Assembly (NCBI RefSeq): GCF_003751945.1
Contig: NZ_RJKL01000001.1
Location: forward strand, 1,116,001-1,180,000
Direction of reading: 5' to 3'
Length of the DNA: 64,000 bases
From: Couchioplanes caeruleus
GTDB taxonomy: Bacteria; Actinomycetota; Actinomycetes; Mycobacteriales; Micromonosporaceae
A program made the translations under genes and the position numbers. The notes beneath the pieces were generated by a model. The model ran no database searches and was not told where the DNA came from. It saw nothing but the letters and a program-made list of their open reading frames with translations. Shown here in pieces: positions 14,152-23,515 of the stretch (positions within the stretch are counted from its first letter, which is position 1; every line of letters begins with the position of its first letter).

Positions 14152-17097
14152 GTGCTACGGATACAGGTTCTCGGCCTGACCCGGGCGTGGGTCGGCGGGG
14201 AACAGGCCGACCTCGGCCCGGCCGGCCAACGGGCCGTCCTCGGGCTGCTGCTCCTCGCCGAGGGGCGGCCGGTGAGCCGGTCCGCGCTGATCCACGCCCT
14301 GTGGGAGGACAAACCGCCGGACAGCGCCGTCAACATCCTCCAGACCCGGATCAAGCATCTGCGCCGCCACCTGGAACCGCGGCGCCCGGCCAGGCAGCCC
14401 AGCGAGCTGATCCCGCTGGCCGGGGACGGGTACCGGCTGAATGCCCCGCCCGGCAGCGTCGATCTGGCCGAGTTCCGGCGGCTGGTCAGGCTGGCCGGGC
14501 AGGAGCACGACGACCGTCGGATCGGCGAGGCGCTTCGGCTGTGGCAGCACGGCGAGCCGTTCGCCGACGTGCCGGTGCTCGGCCGCCATCCGGCGGTGAT
14601 CGCGCTGGCCGAGGAGCGGCGGTCGGCGCTGACCCGGTACGCCGCGGCGATGCTGGCCGACGGGCACACCGACCGGGCGGTGCGGTTGCTCGCGGAGGCG
14701 GCCGCCGCCAGCCCACTGGACGAGACCGGTCAGGCCCGGTTGATCCGGGCCTACCAGGCGGCGGGGCGGCGGGCCCTGGCGTTCGGCACCTACCACGCAG
14801 TACGGAAACATCTGGCCGAGGAACTGGGCGTAGACCCGGGGCCGGAACTCACCGCGGCGCACGAGGCCCTGTTCGCCGAGGAGCCGGTGCGCCGGACGGT
14901 GTCCGCATCGACCAGCCGGCCGGTAGCCGTACCCCCGCATCCGCCGGAGGCGCGGACGGCGCCGCCGCCTGCCGAACTGCCGCCCGACATCGGGGGTTTC
15001 ACCGGCCGTCAGACCGAACTCGACGAGTTGGACCGGCTCGCCCTCGACGACCCCGGCGAGGCGCTGCGGATCATCGTGCTGTCCGGGACCGCCGGGGTCG
15101 GCAAGACCAGCCTCGCGGTGCACTGGGGCCACCGGGCGCGGGACCGGTTCGTGGACGGGCAGCTCTACGTCAACCTGCGAGGGTACCACCCGGAGCAGCC
15201 GGTCGCGGCCGGTGACGCGGTCGCCGGGCTGCTCAGGTCGCTCGGGCTGCCCGCCGACTCGGTGCCGTCCGACCTCGCCGAACGGTCCGCCCGGCTCCGC
15301 AGCCTGCTCGCCGACCGGCGGATGCTCCTGCTGCTGGACAACGCGGCCAGGGTCGAGCAGGTCCGCCCACTGCTGCCCGGCACCGGATCGTGCATGGTGC
15401 TGGTGACCAGCCGGGATTCGCTGGCCGGCCTGGTCGCCGGGCAGGGCGCCGACCGCCTGGAACTGGACCTGCTGCCGCTCGCCGACGCGGTCGCGCTGGC
15501 CGGCCGGCTGCTGCGGTCACGAACGGACGGCGAACCGGATGCGGTGGCCGCTCTCGCCGTCCAGTGCGCCCGCCTGCCGCTGGCCCTGCGGATCGCGGCC
15601 GAGCTGGCCCTGATGCGCGGCACCGCGCCGCTGGCCGCGCTGGTCGGCGAACTGTCCGACCGGCACCGGCGCCTGGACCTGCTGGCCACCGGGACGGACC
15701 CGCAGACCGACGTCGGAGTGGTGCTTTCCTGGTCGTATGGCCACCTGCCACCGGCCACAGCCCGGGTGTTCCGGCTGCTCGGGCTGCACCCCGGCCCGGA
15801 CATCGACGGCCACGCCGTGGCCGCGCTCTGCGGCGGGGAACCGGCCGTCACCCGGCGGGCGGTGGACGAGCTGACCCGGGCGCACCTGATCCGGCGTCAA
15901 GACGACGACCGGTTCGTGCTGCACGACCTGCTGCAGGCCTACGCCGCCCGGCTCGCCGCCGACGACGCCGAACGCGACACCGCCCTGGACCGGCTGCTGA
16001 ACTACTACCGGTACGCCGCGCAGACCGCCGTCGAGACGATGTACCCCGCCGAACGGCACCGCCTCGTCGCCGGCGCGCCCCCGGAAACACCGGGGCCCTC
16101 ACTGGACACCGCCGCCCGCAGCCTCGCCTGGCTGAACGCGGAACGGGCCAACCTGGTTGCGGCCGCCGTGCACGCCGAACGACACGGGCTGCCTGCGCAC
16201 ACCACCGCACTGACCCTGGTGCTGCTGCGCTACGTGGAGGCCGGCGGGCACCACGACGAGGCCGCCGCCCTGCACACGCACGCGCTGCGGGCCGCCGAAC
16301 AGCTCGGCGACACCCGCCAGCAGGCGCACCTGGAGACCAATTTCGCCGTCATCCTCGCTCAACAGGGGCGGTACCCGGAGGCAGAACTCCGGCTGCGGCA
16401 CGCCGCCGACCTGGCCGCGAAGATCTCCGACCCGGTCGCGGAGGCCCGCGCGCTCGGCAACCTGGGCTACCTGCACGAGCGGCAGGGCCGGTACGCCGAG
16501 GCGGCCGACCGGCTCGACGAAGCGATCACGCTGTGCCGGGCGGCCGGCGACGGCACCGGCGAGGCCCGCGCCCTCGGCAACCTCGGCCAGGTGCTGCTCC
16601 GGCGCGGGCTGTCCGGCCCGGCCGGGGAACGGCTGCGCGCGGCGCTCACCATCAACCGGCGCACCGGTGACGCGGTCGGCGAGGCGTACGCCCTCATCAG
16701 CCTCGGGCACATCGCGCTGCAGCAGGGCGACCATGACCGGGCTGCCGAACTGTGCGGAACGGCCCTGAACCTGTGCCGGAACAACAACGAGCCGGCCGGC
16801 GAGGGGTACGCGCTCGACGCGCTCGGCCTGGCCCGGCTCGGTGCCGGTGACCACGCCGCCGCGCTGGACCTGCTGCGGCAGTCGCTGGTCACCTTCAGCC
16901 GCCTCGGTGAGCGGGCCGGTGAGGCAAACGCCGGCAACAGCCTCGGTGAGGCGCTGGCCGCGTCGGGGCAGGTGCAACAGGCGCGGGCGTACCACGAGTC
17001 GGCGCTCACCCTGGCCGCCGAGATCGGCGACCACCACCAGCGGGAGCGAGCCGTCCGCGGGCTGTCCAGTACCGGCCCGCCGGCGTCCAGTGCTTGA
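14152..17097 (+). CDS. SARP-family regulator with NB-ARC and TPR domains
   Basis: 981 residues. The GTG at 14152 has TGGAGA just upstream and begins the conserved winged-helix domain (LRIQVLGLTRAWVGGEQADL). Order: OmpR-like DNA-binding domain about 1-95, BTAD about 100-245 (ELGVDPGPELTAAH), NB-ARC ATPase about 285-600 with P-loop GTAGVGKT at 312-319 and Walker B LLLLDNA, then TPR units about 740-960 (ARALGNLGYLHERQGRYAEA and similar). This is the AfsR plan. It lies divergent from the CBM2 gene and 61 bp upstream of the secreted three-repeat protein, so either may be a target. A second SARP of the same plan lies at the left edge. Cytoplasmic activator; effector unknown. Confidence 0.92.
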   Translation: MLRIQVLGLTRAWVGGEQADLGPAGQRAVLGLLLLAEGRPVSRSALIHALWEDKPPDSAVNILQTRIKHLRRHLEPRRPARQPSELIPLAGDGYRLNAPPGSVDLAEFRRLVRLAGQEHDDRRIGEALRLWQHGEPFADVPVLGRHPAVIALAEERRSALTRYAAAMLADGHTDRAVRLLAEAAAASPLDETGQARLIRAYQAAGRRALAFGTYHAVRKHLAEELGVDPGPELTAAHEALFAEEPVRRTVSASTSRPVAVPPHPPEARTAPPPAELPPDIGGFTGRQTELDELDRLALDDPGEALRIIVLSGTAGVGKTSLAVHWGHRARDRFVDGQLYVNLRGYHPEQPVAAGDAVAGLLRSLGLPADSVPSDLAERSARLRSLLADRRMLLLLDNAARVEQVRPLLPGTGSCMVLVTSRDSLAGLVAGQGADRLELDLLPLADAVALAGRLLRSRTDGEPDAVAALAVQCARLPLALRIAAELALMRGTAPLAALVGELSDRHRRLDLLATGTDPQTDVGVVLSWSYGHLPPATARVFRLLGLHPGPDIDGHAVAALCGGEPAVTRRAVDELTRAHLIRRQDDDRFVLHDLLQAYAARLAADDAERDTALDRLLNYYRYAAQTAVETMYPAERHRLVAGAPPETPGPSLDTAARSLAWLNAERANLVAAAVHAERHGLPAHTTALTLVLLRYVEAGGHHDEAAALHTHALRAAEQLGDTRQQAHLETNFAVILAQQGRYPEAELRLRHAADLAAKISDPVAEARALGNLGYLHERQGRYAEAADRLDEAITLCRAAGDGTGEARALGNLGQVLLRRGLSGPAGERLRAALTINRRTGDAVGEAYALISLGHIALQQGDHDRAAELCGTALNLCRNNNEPAGEGYALDALGLARLGAGDHAAALDLLRQSLVTFSRLGERAGEANAGNSLGEALAASGQVQQARAYHESALTLAAEIGDHHQRERAVRGLSSTGPPASSA

Positions 17098-17158
17098 CCA
17101 GCGCCCCGTCCTACGTTCCGTCCCAGACATCAACCGATGACCAGGAGGGACAGAACAA

Positions 17159-17788
17159 ATGCGACGAGCAATCCTTCGTACGCTGGCGACCGCCACGGCC
17201 GCCGGAGCGATGGCCTTCGCCGGGGCCACCCCGGCGATGGCAGACTCCGACCTGCCGAACTTCCAGCTCGGCATCCAGCTCATCGACAACGGCAGCGAGG
17301 TCGGGCAGATGCAGATGACCCCGTTCGCCACCTTCGGCGGCGGCTGCTCCGAGTGGGCCGGCGACCCGAACGCCTTCGACCCGGACGGCGCCCGCGTGCA
17401 GCTCATGCCCGCCCCGCGTGGCCGGCTCGGTGACCGTGACCTGCGGTTCGGCATCCAGGTCGAGGACCGCAACGGCAGCGAGCGCGGGCCGGTGGAGTGG
17501 ACCAAGTGGGCGAGCGAGGGGGGAAGCATGAGCGCAGTCGCGTACGACGCCAACCGGTTCGACCCCGACCGGGCCCGGGTCTGCCTGGAGACCCGGCTGA
17601 TGCCGGCCGGCATCGACCTCTACGACATCAGAGCCTCCATCAAGACCGTCGACCTGGGCGGGGGGGACCAGAACGGACTTCGGCAGTTCACGCCGTGGCT
17701 GTACGACGGCGGCGGGTTCAGCGGATGGGCGTACGACTCGAACGCCTTCGACCCGGACGGCTTCTCCATCGGTCTGGAGGTCTACTGA
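17159..17788 (+). CDS. Secreted protein of three internal repeats
   Basis: 209 residues. The ATG at 17159 is preceded by AGGAGG. The signal peptide MRRAILRTLATATAAGAMAF ends ATPAMADSD, with cleavage near residue 29. The mature part consists of three degenerate repeats of about 55-60 residues, each ending in a W/Y-x(2-3)-N-x-FDPDG-type motif (WAGDPNAFDPDGARVQL, VAYDANRFDPDRARVCL, WAYDSNAFDPDGFSIGL). One Cys occurs in each of repeats 1 and 2. The repeat suggests a beta-rich, perhaps beta-trefoil-like or ligand-binding fold, but I do not recognise the family. It follows the SARP gene closely and may be co-transcribed or controlled by it. A hairpin follows. Confidence 0.8.
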   Translation: MRRAILRTLATATAAGAMAFAGATPAMADSDLPNFQLGIQLIDNGSEVGQMQMTPFATFGGGCSEWAGDPNAFDPDGARVQLMPAPRGRLGDRDLRFGIQVEDRNGSERGPVEWTKWASEGGSMSAVAYDANRFDPDRARVCLETRLMPAGIDLYDIRASIKTVDLGGGDQNGLRQFTPWLYDGGGFSGWAYDSNAFDPDGFSIGLEVY

Positions 17789-17795
17789 GGTCGGT

Positions 17796-17824
17796 ACGGG
17801 GGCCTGGCTCGCGCCGGTCCCCGT
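17796..17824 (+). terminator. Hairpin after the three-repeat secreted protein gene
   Basis: ACGGGGGCC at 17796-17804 pairs with GGTCCCCGT at 17816-17824 (9 pairs, one G-T), 7 bp after the stop codon. Confidence 0.6.
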
Positions 17825-17997
17825 CAACTCAGCTACGTGGCGCCGTCGACAACCACCGAGGTTCAGGCCCCGCGATGGTCAGGACGACGGCAACCGAGAC
17901 GCCGAAGCCGCCGTACTCTGCGCGGACTTCCGCCCAATGCGCCGGCCTTGCGCGCTCGACCCTTGATGGAAATGAAAACCAACTCTAATGTCGTGTC

Positions 17998-18675
17998 ATG
18001 ACTGCGAACGGTACGGAGCCGATCCTTGATCATGTGGTCTTCGCCGCGCGGAGCCGCGACGATGCCGAGCGAGCGCTCGGCGAGACCGGGCTGAGCGTCA
18101 TCGCCGGCCGCACGATGGACGGAATGGGCCTGTCCAATGTGTTCATCCCGCTTGGCTCGGCCATGCTCGAGGTGCACTATCCCAACGGGGAGCCGGCGAC
18201 CGCCGCCGGGCCGCCGTACGCCCAGATCCAGCGGGATGCCTTGGCGGCACACCCCGATGTGGCGTTGCTCCCGGTCACCTGGCTCGTGCGCTTCGACGAC
18301 GTGGAGCGGCTGCGGGAGGTGTCGGCCGCCGACGGATGCTCGGTGGACGAGATACCGGCAAGGGGCGCGGTTCCGGAGTTCCTACTCGGTGGCTTCGGGC
18401 CCGCGTTGACCCGGCCGTGGCTTCCCGCACTGATCCATTGGCCGCAGCCACCGGGCGAGCGACTGGCGGCCCGGACCGCCCCGCACACGCGACGGCCGTC
18501 CGGCGAGCTGACACTCGACGTCTCGGGTCCGGCCGAGGAGATCACGGCGTGGTGCGGCGGACCACCCCGCGGCGTGGTCGTGCACCGCGGGTCGGCCGGG
18601 CCGTTGCGCGTCCACGTCGGCCTCGCGGACGGCGGGATCGCGATCCTCGGACAGCCCACCGGGAACCGGTCTTGA
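17998..18675 (+). CDS. VOC-superfamily (glyoxalase-like) protein
   Basis: 225 residues, ATG at 17998. The N-terminus (ILDHVVFAARSRDDAERALG, then VFIPLGSAMLEVHYPNGEP) has the beta-alpha-beta-beta-beta start of glyoxalase_3/VOC domains with a metal-type His at the first strand and a Glu in LEVHY. The middle (PVTWLVRFDDVERLREVSAA) and the WPQPPGERLAAR segment fit the long one-chain VOC proteins of actinobacteria. Function cannot be fixed: VOC proteins include lyases, dioxygenases and resistance proteins. It stands alone, and no ribosome binding site is obvious. Confidence 0.7.
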   Translation: MTANGTEPILDHVVFAARSRDDAERALGETGLSVIAGRTMDGMGLSNVFIPLGSAMLEVHYPNGEPATAAGPPYAQIQRDALAAHPDVALLPVTWLVRFDDVERLREVSAADGCSVDEIPARGAVPEFLLGGFGPALTRPWLPALIHWPQPPGERLAARTAPHTRRPSGELTLDVSGPAEEITAWCGGPPRGVVVHRGSAGPLRVHVGLADGGIAILGQPTGNRS

Positions 18676-18993
18676 CGGCACCGGCCGCCTTCGGCAGCCG
18701 GTGGAAACCTGGTCCGCACGAGCCGTCCCACGCGGCACCGGACCGGACCGCCGGATTTCGGGAAGGTGGACAGCCGCAGATCTGACCTCGCTTGCCGCAG
18801 TCTGCCGAACTCGGCAAGGTGCGGCGGTCGGCCTTTCAGACACGTCGCGGACCATCACATCGACAACAGCATGGAGTCCATGCGGGGAGCCGAGCTGCGA
18901 CAAGTAGATGGAGACGAACAAGGCGATCAGCCGAACACCTCGTCCATCACAGCTCGTAGCTTCCGCCTGGCCTCGCCTTGTCGAAGGTCTGGT
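18676..18993. other. Intergenic region between the VOC and alpha/beta-hydrolase genes
   Basis: 318 bp between convergent genes. I see no gene, clear hairpin or repeat here. Confidence 0.45.
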
Positions 18994-19878
18994 TCAGAAG
19001 TCCGCCGGAGGCGGGCTCTTCGCGCGTTCCCGCTCGTCGAGGAACGGGTCGATTGCTCGCCGGAACGCCTCCGGCCGCTCCACCCACGGGTAGTGCCCGC
19101 ATCGCTCGAGCACCTCGAGCCGGCCGGAAGGAAACCGCGCCGCCAGCGCCTTGACGGGCGCCAGACCCGTCAGGCAGTCGTCTGCCCCCGCAATGACCAG
19201 CACAGGCGCAGTCACCCTGCCGACCCGGGCGACAAGGTCGCCCGGGGGTTCAACGCTGAAGTAGGCCTTGGCGGCCGCCAGGTTCCACCGGCCGATCACC
19301 GCGTGTGCCTGCTCTGCCGCTCCCCACGAGGCGTATCCCATCGGCGCGACGCGTATCTGCCACGCGTTGAACGCGTCATCGTCGCTCAAGTCCGGGCCGG
19401 CCTCCGACGCTTGAACGGCGGCATCGAACGCCGGCTCCCCACGATGGCGGACCATCAACTGCTCCGCATCGGAGGGTGCGTCGACGAGGTACCCGGCCGG
19501 AGGCGTGATCAGAGCCATCCCTGCGAGCCTCTGGGGGAACTGCGCCGCGTACGCGATGGCCAGCCGCGTGCCAGCCGAGTGCGCAGCGAGCACGACGCGA
19601 TCGAGACCGAGATGCTTCCGCAGAAGCTCAAGGTCCTCGGCCTGACGCCAGAACGATCCCACCTCGTCCTGAGACGGTGCGGGTGAATGACCCACGCCGC
19701 GCAGATGAGGGATGATCAGCGGGAAACGCCCGTCAAGACCGGCCAGATCGCCGAGGTAGCTCGGGTGCCTGGCTGCGCCCCCAGCGAGCACGATCACGGG
19801 CAGCCGATGGCGATGGGGATCGGGACGACTTTCCGAGTAGTGCAGTGGGGTTCCGTCGAACCCGGCGTAGAGCGACAC
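18994..19878 (-). CDS. Alpha/beta-hydrolase
   Basis: 294 residues, start at 19878 (MSLYAGFDGTPLHY). The catalytic triad is readable: nucleophile Ser101 in AAHSAGTRL, acid Asp in VLVIAGADDCLTG, and His in ERCGHYPWVERPEAF. The oxyanion region is VLAGGAARHPSYLGDL. The overall plan matches proline iminopeptidase/haloalkane-like hydrolases with a helical cap (about 135-200). No signal peptide, so cytoplasmic. Substrate unknown. It is divergently oriented from the GH13 gene. Confidence 0.85.
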   Translation of the reverse strand: MSLYAGFDGTPLHYSESRPDPHRHRLPVIVLAGGAARHPSYLGDLAGLDGRFPLIIPHLRGVGHSPAPSQDEVGSFWRQAEDLELLRKHLGLDRVVLAAHSAGTRLAIAYAAQFPQRLAGMALITPPAGYLVDAPSDAEQLMVRHRGEPAFDAAVQASEAGPDLSDDDAFNAWQIRVAPMGYASWGAAEQAHAVIGRWNLAAAKAYFSVEPPGDLVARVGRVTAPVLVIAGADDCLTGLAPVKALAARFPSGRLEVLERCGHYPWVERPEAFRRAIDPFLDERERAKSPPPADF

Positions 19879-20245
19879 GACATCACCCTAGCCAGAGCCA
19901 ACCGCAAACTTCGATACGCCCGCTCATCTGCATATCAGGCAGGTCCGCCCATCGGGCAGCGATACGACACGAGCGGGAACATCACGCACGGTGATGGTTG
20001 ACCAGCGGGGCAGGGCCCAAGACCGAAGTTCCGACGAGCCTTCCATGCTCGAACCCACGCCGATCCATTGAGACTCGCCAAGACGCATGAGACACAAACC
20101 GCGCAGATCGGCTGCATCGCAATGATGTCCGGCGATGGCACTGGATCTTGGGGCCTACCCTCTGTTGACGCCGGCCCTGAGCCGGCACGGGGTCCGCAGC
20201 CGTACCCCTGCCTGAGTCCCGTACCCCCTCTCGTAAGGACTTCCC
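19879..20245. other. Divergent intergenic region between hydrolase and GH13 genes
   Basis: 367 bp containing the promoters of two divergent genes. Relatively AT-rich patches (about 19905-19940 and 20070-20110) fit promoter DNA. No coding sequence or strong inverted repeat was recognised. Confidence 0.45.
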
Positions 20246-21886
20246 GTGGCCGACAACATCGACGCGCCCCCGGCGCGTCCAAGAGCCGATGCCGCGCCCT
20301 GGTGGCGCACCGCCGTGATCTACCAGGTGTACCCGCGCAGCTTCGCCGACGCGAACGGGGACGGCATCGGTGACCTGCCCGGCATCCGGGACCGCCTGAC
20401 TCACCTGCGCGACCTCGGGGTGGACGCGGTGTGGTTGTCGCCGTTCTACCGTTCCCCCCAGGTCGACGCCGGGTACGACGTCTCCGACTACCGCGACGTC
20501 GACCCGATGTTCGGTACCCTCGCCGATTTCGACGCGCTGGTCGCCGAGGCGCACCGGCTCGGCCTGCGGGTGATCATCGACGTGGTCGCGAACCACACCT
20601 CGGACCAGCACCCGTGGTTCGCCGAGGCCCTGGCTTCCGAGCCCGGCTCCGCCGCGCGGGAGCGGTACCTCTTCCGGCCCGGAAAGGGAGCCACGGGGGA
20701 GAAACCGCCCAATGACTGGGAGTCGGTCTTCGGCGGGTCGGCCTGGACCAGGGTCGCCGACGGCGAGTGGTACCTGCACCTCTTCGACCCCGCCCAGCCC
20801 GACTTGAACTGGCGCGACCTGGAGGTGCGCGGCGAGTTCGAGGACGTGCTGCGGTTCTGGCTGGACCGCGGCGTCGACGGCTTCCGGGTCGACGTGGCAC
20901 ACGGAATGATCAAGGCGGACGGCCTGCCCGACGTGGGCCCCCGGAAGCAGGTACGACTGCTCGGCAAGGGCGATCTGCCCTTTTTCGACCAGGACGACGT
21001 GCACGACATCTACCGCTCCTGGCGGAAGATCCTGGACGGCTATCCGGGCCAGCGGATGGCCGTCGCCGAGGCCTGGGCCTCCACCTACGAACGTCTGTCC
21101 CGGTACGTGGCCTACGACGAGCTGCACCAGGCGTTCAACTTCGAGTTTCTCCGCGCGCCCTGGGACGCCGTCGAGCTGCGCGGGGTGATCGACCAGTGCC
21201 TCGCCTCGATGGGGGCGGTCGGTGCGCCGACCACGTGGGTCCTCTCCAACCACGACAAGCGGCGGCACGTCACCCGGTTCGGCGGCGGCGAGGCCGGGCT
21301 CCGCCGAGCCCGGGCCGCGGTGCTGCTGATGCTCGCCCTGCCCGGCTCGGCCTACTTGTACCAGGGCGAGGAACTGGGGCTGCCAGAGGTGCTGGACCTC
21401 CCGGACCAGGCGCGGCAGGACCCGATCTGGTTGCGCTCCGGCGGGGCCGAGCCGGGCCGCGACGGCTGCCGGGTGCCGCTGCCCTGGTCCGGCGACGCGC
21501 CGCCGTACGGGTTCGGGCCGGCGAGCTCGACGCCCTGGCTGCCGCAGCCGGCCGACTGGGCCGAGCTCACCGCGGCGGCGCAGCACGGCGACCCGGCGTC
21601 GATGCTGACGCTGTACCGGGCGGCGCTGCGCACCCGGCGGGAGCACCCGGCGCTCGGTCAGGGCAGTTCGGAGGAGCTGGAGTGGTTGCCCGCCCCGGTC
21701 GGGGTACTGGCGTTCCGCCGGGCCGGCGCCCCGTCGCTGGTCTGCGCCGTCAACCTGACCGACGCCCCGGTCGACCTGGCTGCGGCCGGGATACCGGTGA
21801 CCGACGCGCCACTGCTCGCCAGCAGCGCCGTCGCCGGTGGCATGCTGCCTCCCGACACGGCGGCCTGGTGGTCGGTCGCCGGCTGA
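20246..21886 (+). CDS. GH13 family alpha-glucosidase/oligo-1,6-glucosidase
   Basis: 546 residues from a GTG with AAGGA 6 nt upstream. Classic GH13 order: AVIYQVYPRSFADANGDGIG, DAVWLSPFYRSPQVDAGYDV, conserved region I DVVANHTSDQH, region II GFRVDVAHGM with nucleophile Asp216, region III VAEAWAS with acid/base Glu275, region IV LSNHDKRRH with Asp337. A C-terminal beta domain follows. QVDAGYDVSDYRDVDPMFG places it with alpha-1,4/1,6-glucosidases (GH13_30-type) that hydrolyse short alpha-glucosides. No signal peptide: cytoplasmic sugar use. No transporter or regulator neighbours. A hairpin follows the stop. Confidence 0.93.
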   Translation: MADNIDAPPARPRADAAPWWRTAVIYQVYPRSFADANGDGIGDLPGIRDRLTHLRDLGVDAVWLSPFYRSPQVDAGYDVSDYRDVDPMFGTLADFDALVAEAHRLGLRVIIDVVANHTSDQHPWFAEALASEPGSAARERYLFRPGKGATGEKPPNDWESVFGGSAWTRVADGEWYLHLFDPAQPDLNWRDLEVRGEFEDVLRFWLDRGVDGFRVDVAHGMIKADGLPDVGPRKQVRLLGKGDLPFFDQDDVHDIYRSWRKILDGYPGQRMAVAEAWASTYERLSRYVAYDELHQAFNFEFLRAPWDAVELRGVIDQCLASMGAVGAPTTWVLSNHDKRRHVTRFGGGEAGLRRARAAVLLMLALPGSAYLYQGEELGLPEVLDLPDQARQDPIWLRSGGAEPGRDGCRVPLPWSGDAPPYGFGPASSTPWLPQPADWAELTAAAQHGDPASMLTLYRAALRTRREHPALGQGSSEELEWLPAPVGVLAFRRAGAPSLVCAVNLTDAPVDLAAAGIPVTDAPLLASSAVAGGMLPPDTAAWWSVAG

Positions 21887-21893
21887 GCCAGCG

Positions 21894-21920
21894 GCCCCGC
21901 CCGGCGGCCCCTGGCGGGGC
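21894..21920 (+). terminator. GC hairpin after the GH13 gene
   Basis: GCCCCGCC (21894-21901) pairs with GGCGGGGC (21913-21920) across an 11-nt loop, starting 7 bp after the stop. Confidence 0.6.
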
Positions 21921-22155
21921 GGCACCGTCCAGTCGCGGGCCGGGTGCGGGTGGGTGACGGAGCATAAAGCGATCCCGCACGGCAGTCAGCGCTCGTGGCG
22001 GCATCCACGGGCAGGCCACATGATCCATGCGTGATCAACAGTTATGGCGCGGAACGACACTGCCTGGCACAAGCCGACAGGCGTGTGCCACAACCATGAG
22101 GACGGAACGGTCACAGCCACCACAAGCGGGCATAGTGCAGCAGTGCCGCGGCCCG

Positions 22156-22257
22156 TTACTTGCGCTGGCGATACGCGTAGACGAGCAGTCCGGCCACGAC
22201 CATCGCCACAGCAAAGGCGCAAAGCAGGACCATGAGGTGCCATGGCTTGATTCCCAC
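22156..22257 (-). CDS. 33-residue single-span membrane protein
   Basis: A minus-strand frame from GTG at 22257 to TAA at 22156 encodes MGIKPWHLMVLLCAFAVAM followed by VVAGLLVYAYRQRK. It has one hydrophobic span with a positively charged end. The PWHLxVLL start resembles the N-terminus of TatA-like and other tiny actinobacterial membrane proteins. AGGG lies about 8 nt upstream. There is no amphipathic TatA helix, so a Tat role is unlikely. Function unknown. Confidence 0.55.
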   Translation of the reverse strand: MGIKPWHLMVLLCAFAVAMVVAGLLVYAYRQRK

Positions 22258-22299
22258 CCGCGCACCCTAGCAAGCAAATGATCTTCGCTGGGAACGAGA

Positions 22300-22640
22300 A
22301 CCGACGGTCGGCAGGGATCGCAGCTGTTGCCCGTGGCGACGATCGCGCGCAGCTTGCCTCGGCGTCGCGAGAGCCGCCGATAACGCTCGCCGAGGAAGGT
22401 GTCGCTGCGGGCCAGGACCGCAGTGATCTCGCCGAAAGTGCTGGCCAGCCAGGGATCGCCTTTGCCGGTGGTTGCCTGTTTCGTTCTGCCGGCGGATTGC
22501 TTCATGCGTGGAGCGAACATCTTGGCGCAGAGCAGCGCGGGTGCGGTCACGGATCAGTGAGCGGCGATAGCGGGTGAGGTCGCGCAACTGGCGGATCGGC
22601 TTGGGTGGCACGAAATTCGGTGCGCACATTCCTCGCTCGA
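22300..22640 (-). pseudogene. Relic of an IS110-family transposase
   Basis: Minus-strand fragments in two frames match IS110/IS116/IS902 transposases. PKPIRQLRDLTRYRRSLIRD (about 22580-22640) corresponds to the segment after the DEDD domain. DTFLGERYRRLSRRRGKLRA followed by IVATGNS (about 22310-22380) corresponds to the C-terminal segment near the transposase_20 domain. The two parts are in different frames, with a large internal deletion between them. No terminal repeats are expected for IS110 and none are seen. Inactive. Confidence 0.65.
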
Positions 22641-22679
22641 CGACCTTGGCCAACCACCTGCCTCATGTAGTCGCCGACC

Positions 22680-23396
22680 TCAGCGGACCGGAGGTTCTGC
22701 ATGAGCGGCTCGCCGCCACCTCTCGACCTCGATCTCGTGGGAGCCGGTCTGTGTGGCGGTGCTCACCGTCGCGGAACGCTTGGCATCGCCCAGGCCGTCG
22801 CCGCCGGTAAGCAAGGTCAAAGGCCAAGCGGGAGTTCCGCCCTGCCCGTCGTAAGCACGCCATTCCCACGGTCCGTCGAAGCACCAGGCGCGACCGTGGC
22901 GGTCGGCGACATCGTCGCCGAGATCCAGGAAGGCGTACGGCCGGAACACCAGTCTGATCATCAGGGGAATGTCGTCATCCGGGTTCAAGCCGATTCCCTG
23001 CTCAACGGCGTTGAGGTCCTCGGACACACCGCGGGTCAGAACCACAATCTCGCGGTGGGGTCGCGGCAGCCGACCCGTCTCAAGCGGTGGGTCGAACCTC
23101 TGTACCTCGATCACGTGCACGACGGTGGGAGGAATGCCGACGCGGCAGTCTGCTCCCACCTGAAGCAGTTCGGCGGGAGGCTCGGTACGGAACAGCTCGT
23201 TGCTCCAGCCAGGCGTGTCCGGTCCGCCGGCGATCGCGACGTTCCCGTTCCAGTCGATCCATTCGACATCCGCATCGTTTCGCCACCAGGGCCAGCGAAT
23301 CGACACGTCTCCGGCGGAAACGCCGGCCACCCTCGCCTCGGTGAACGGGCAGAAGATCTCCAGCACGTCCCCGGTACGGAAGTCGATGTCAGCCAC
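22680..23396 (-). CDS. Hypothetical protein
   Basis: 238 residues from a GTG at 23396 (MADIDFRTGDVLEIFCPFTE). The sequence has many acidic and aromatic residues (RWPWWRNDADVEWIDWNGNV, AWCFDGPWEWRAYDGQGG) and no transmembrane segment or signal peptide. It reads as an intact soluble protein with consistent actinobacterial codon use, but I recognise no family. The last ~25 residues are less convincing, and the stop could originally have been earlier. Confidence 0.6.
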   Translation of the reverse strand: MADIDFRTGDVLEIFCPFTEARVAGVSAGDVSIRWPWWRNDADVEWIDWNGNVAIAGGPDTPGWSNELFRTEPPAELLQVGADCRVGIPPTVVHVIEVQRFDPPLETGRLPRPHREIVVLTRGVSEDLNAVEQGIGLNPDDDIPLMIRLVFRPYAFLDLGDDVADRHGRAWCFDGPWEWRAYDGQGGTPAWPLTLLTGGDGLGDAKRSATVSTATQTGSHEIEVERWRRAAHAEPPVR

Positions 23397-23515
23397 GGGG
23401 AAGATCTACCACACTTGTATGTTTAGGCTCAGCGAGCTCCTGATGTCCGAACGTCCAGGTCACAGGGTCTTTATGGCTGGCCGCTGCTCCCGGCCATGGT
23501 CGCTAGGCTGCCGCC

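Noticed and set aside
22156..22257. TatA component
   Set aside because: It has a single span but lacks the hinge and amphipathic helix needed for TatA.
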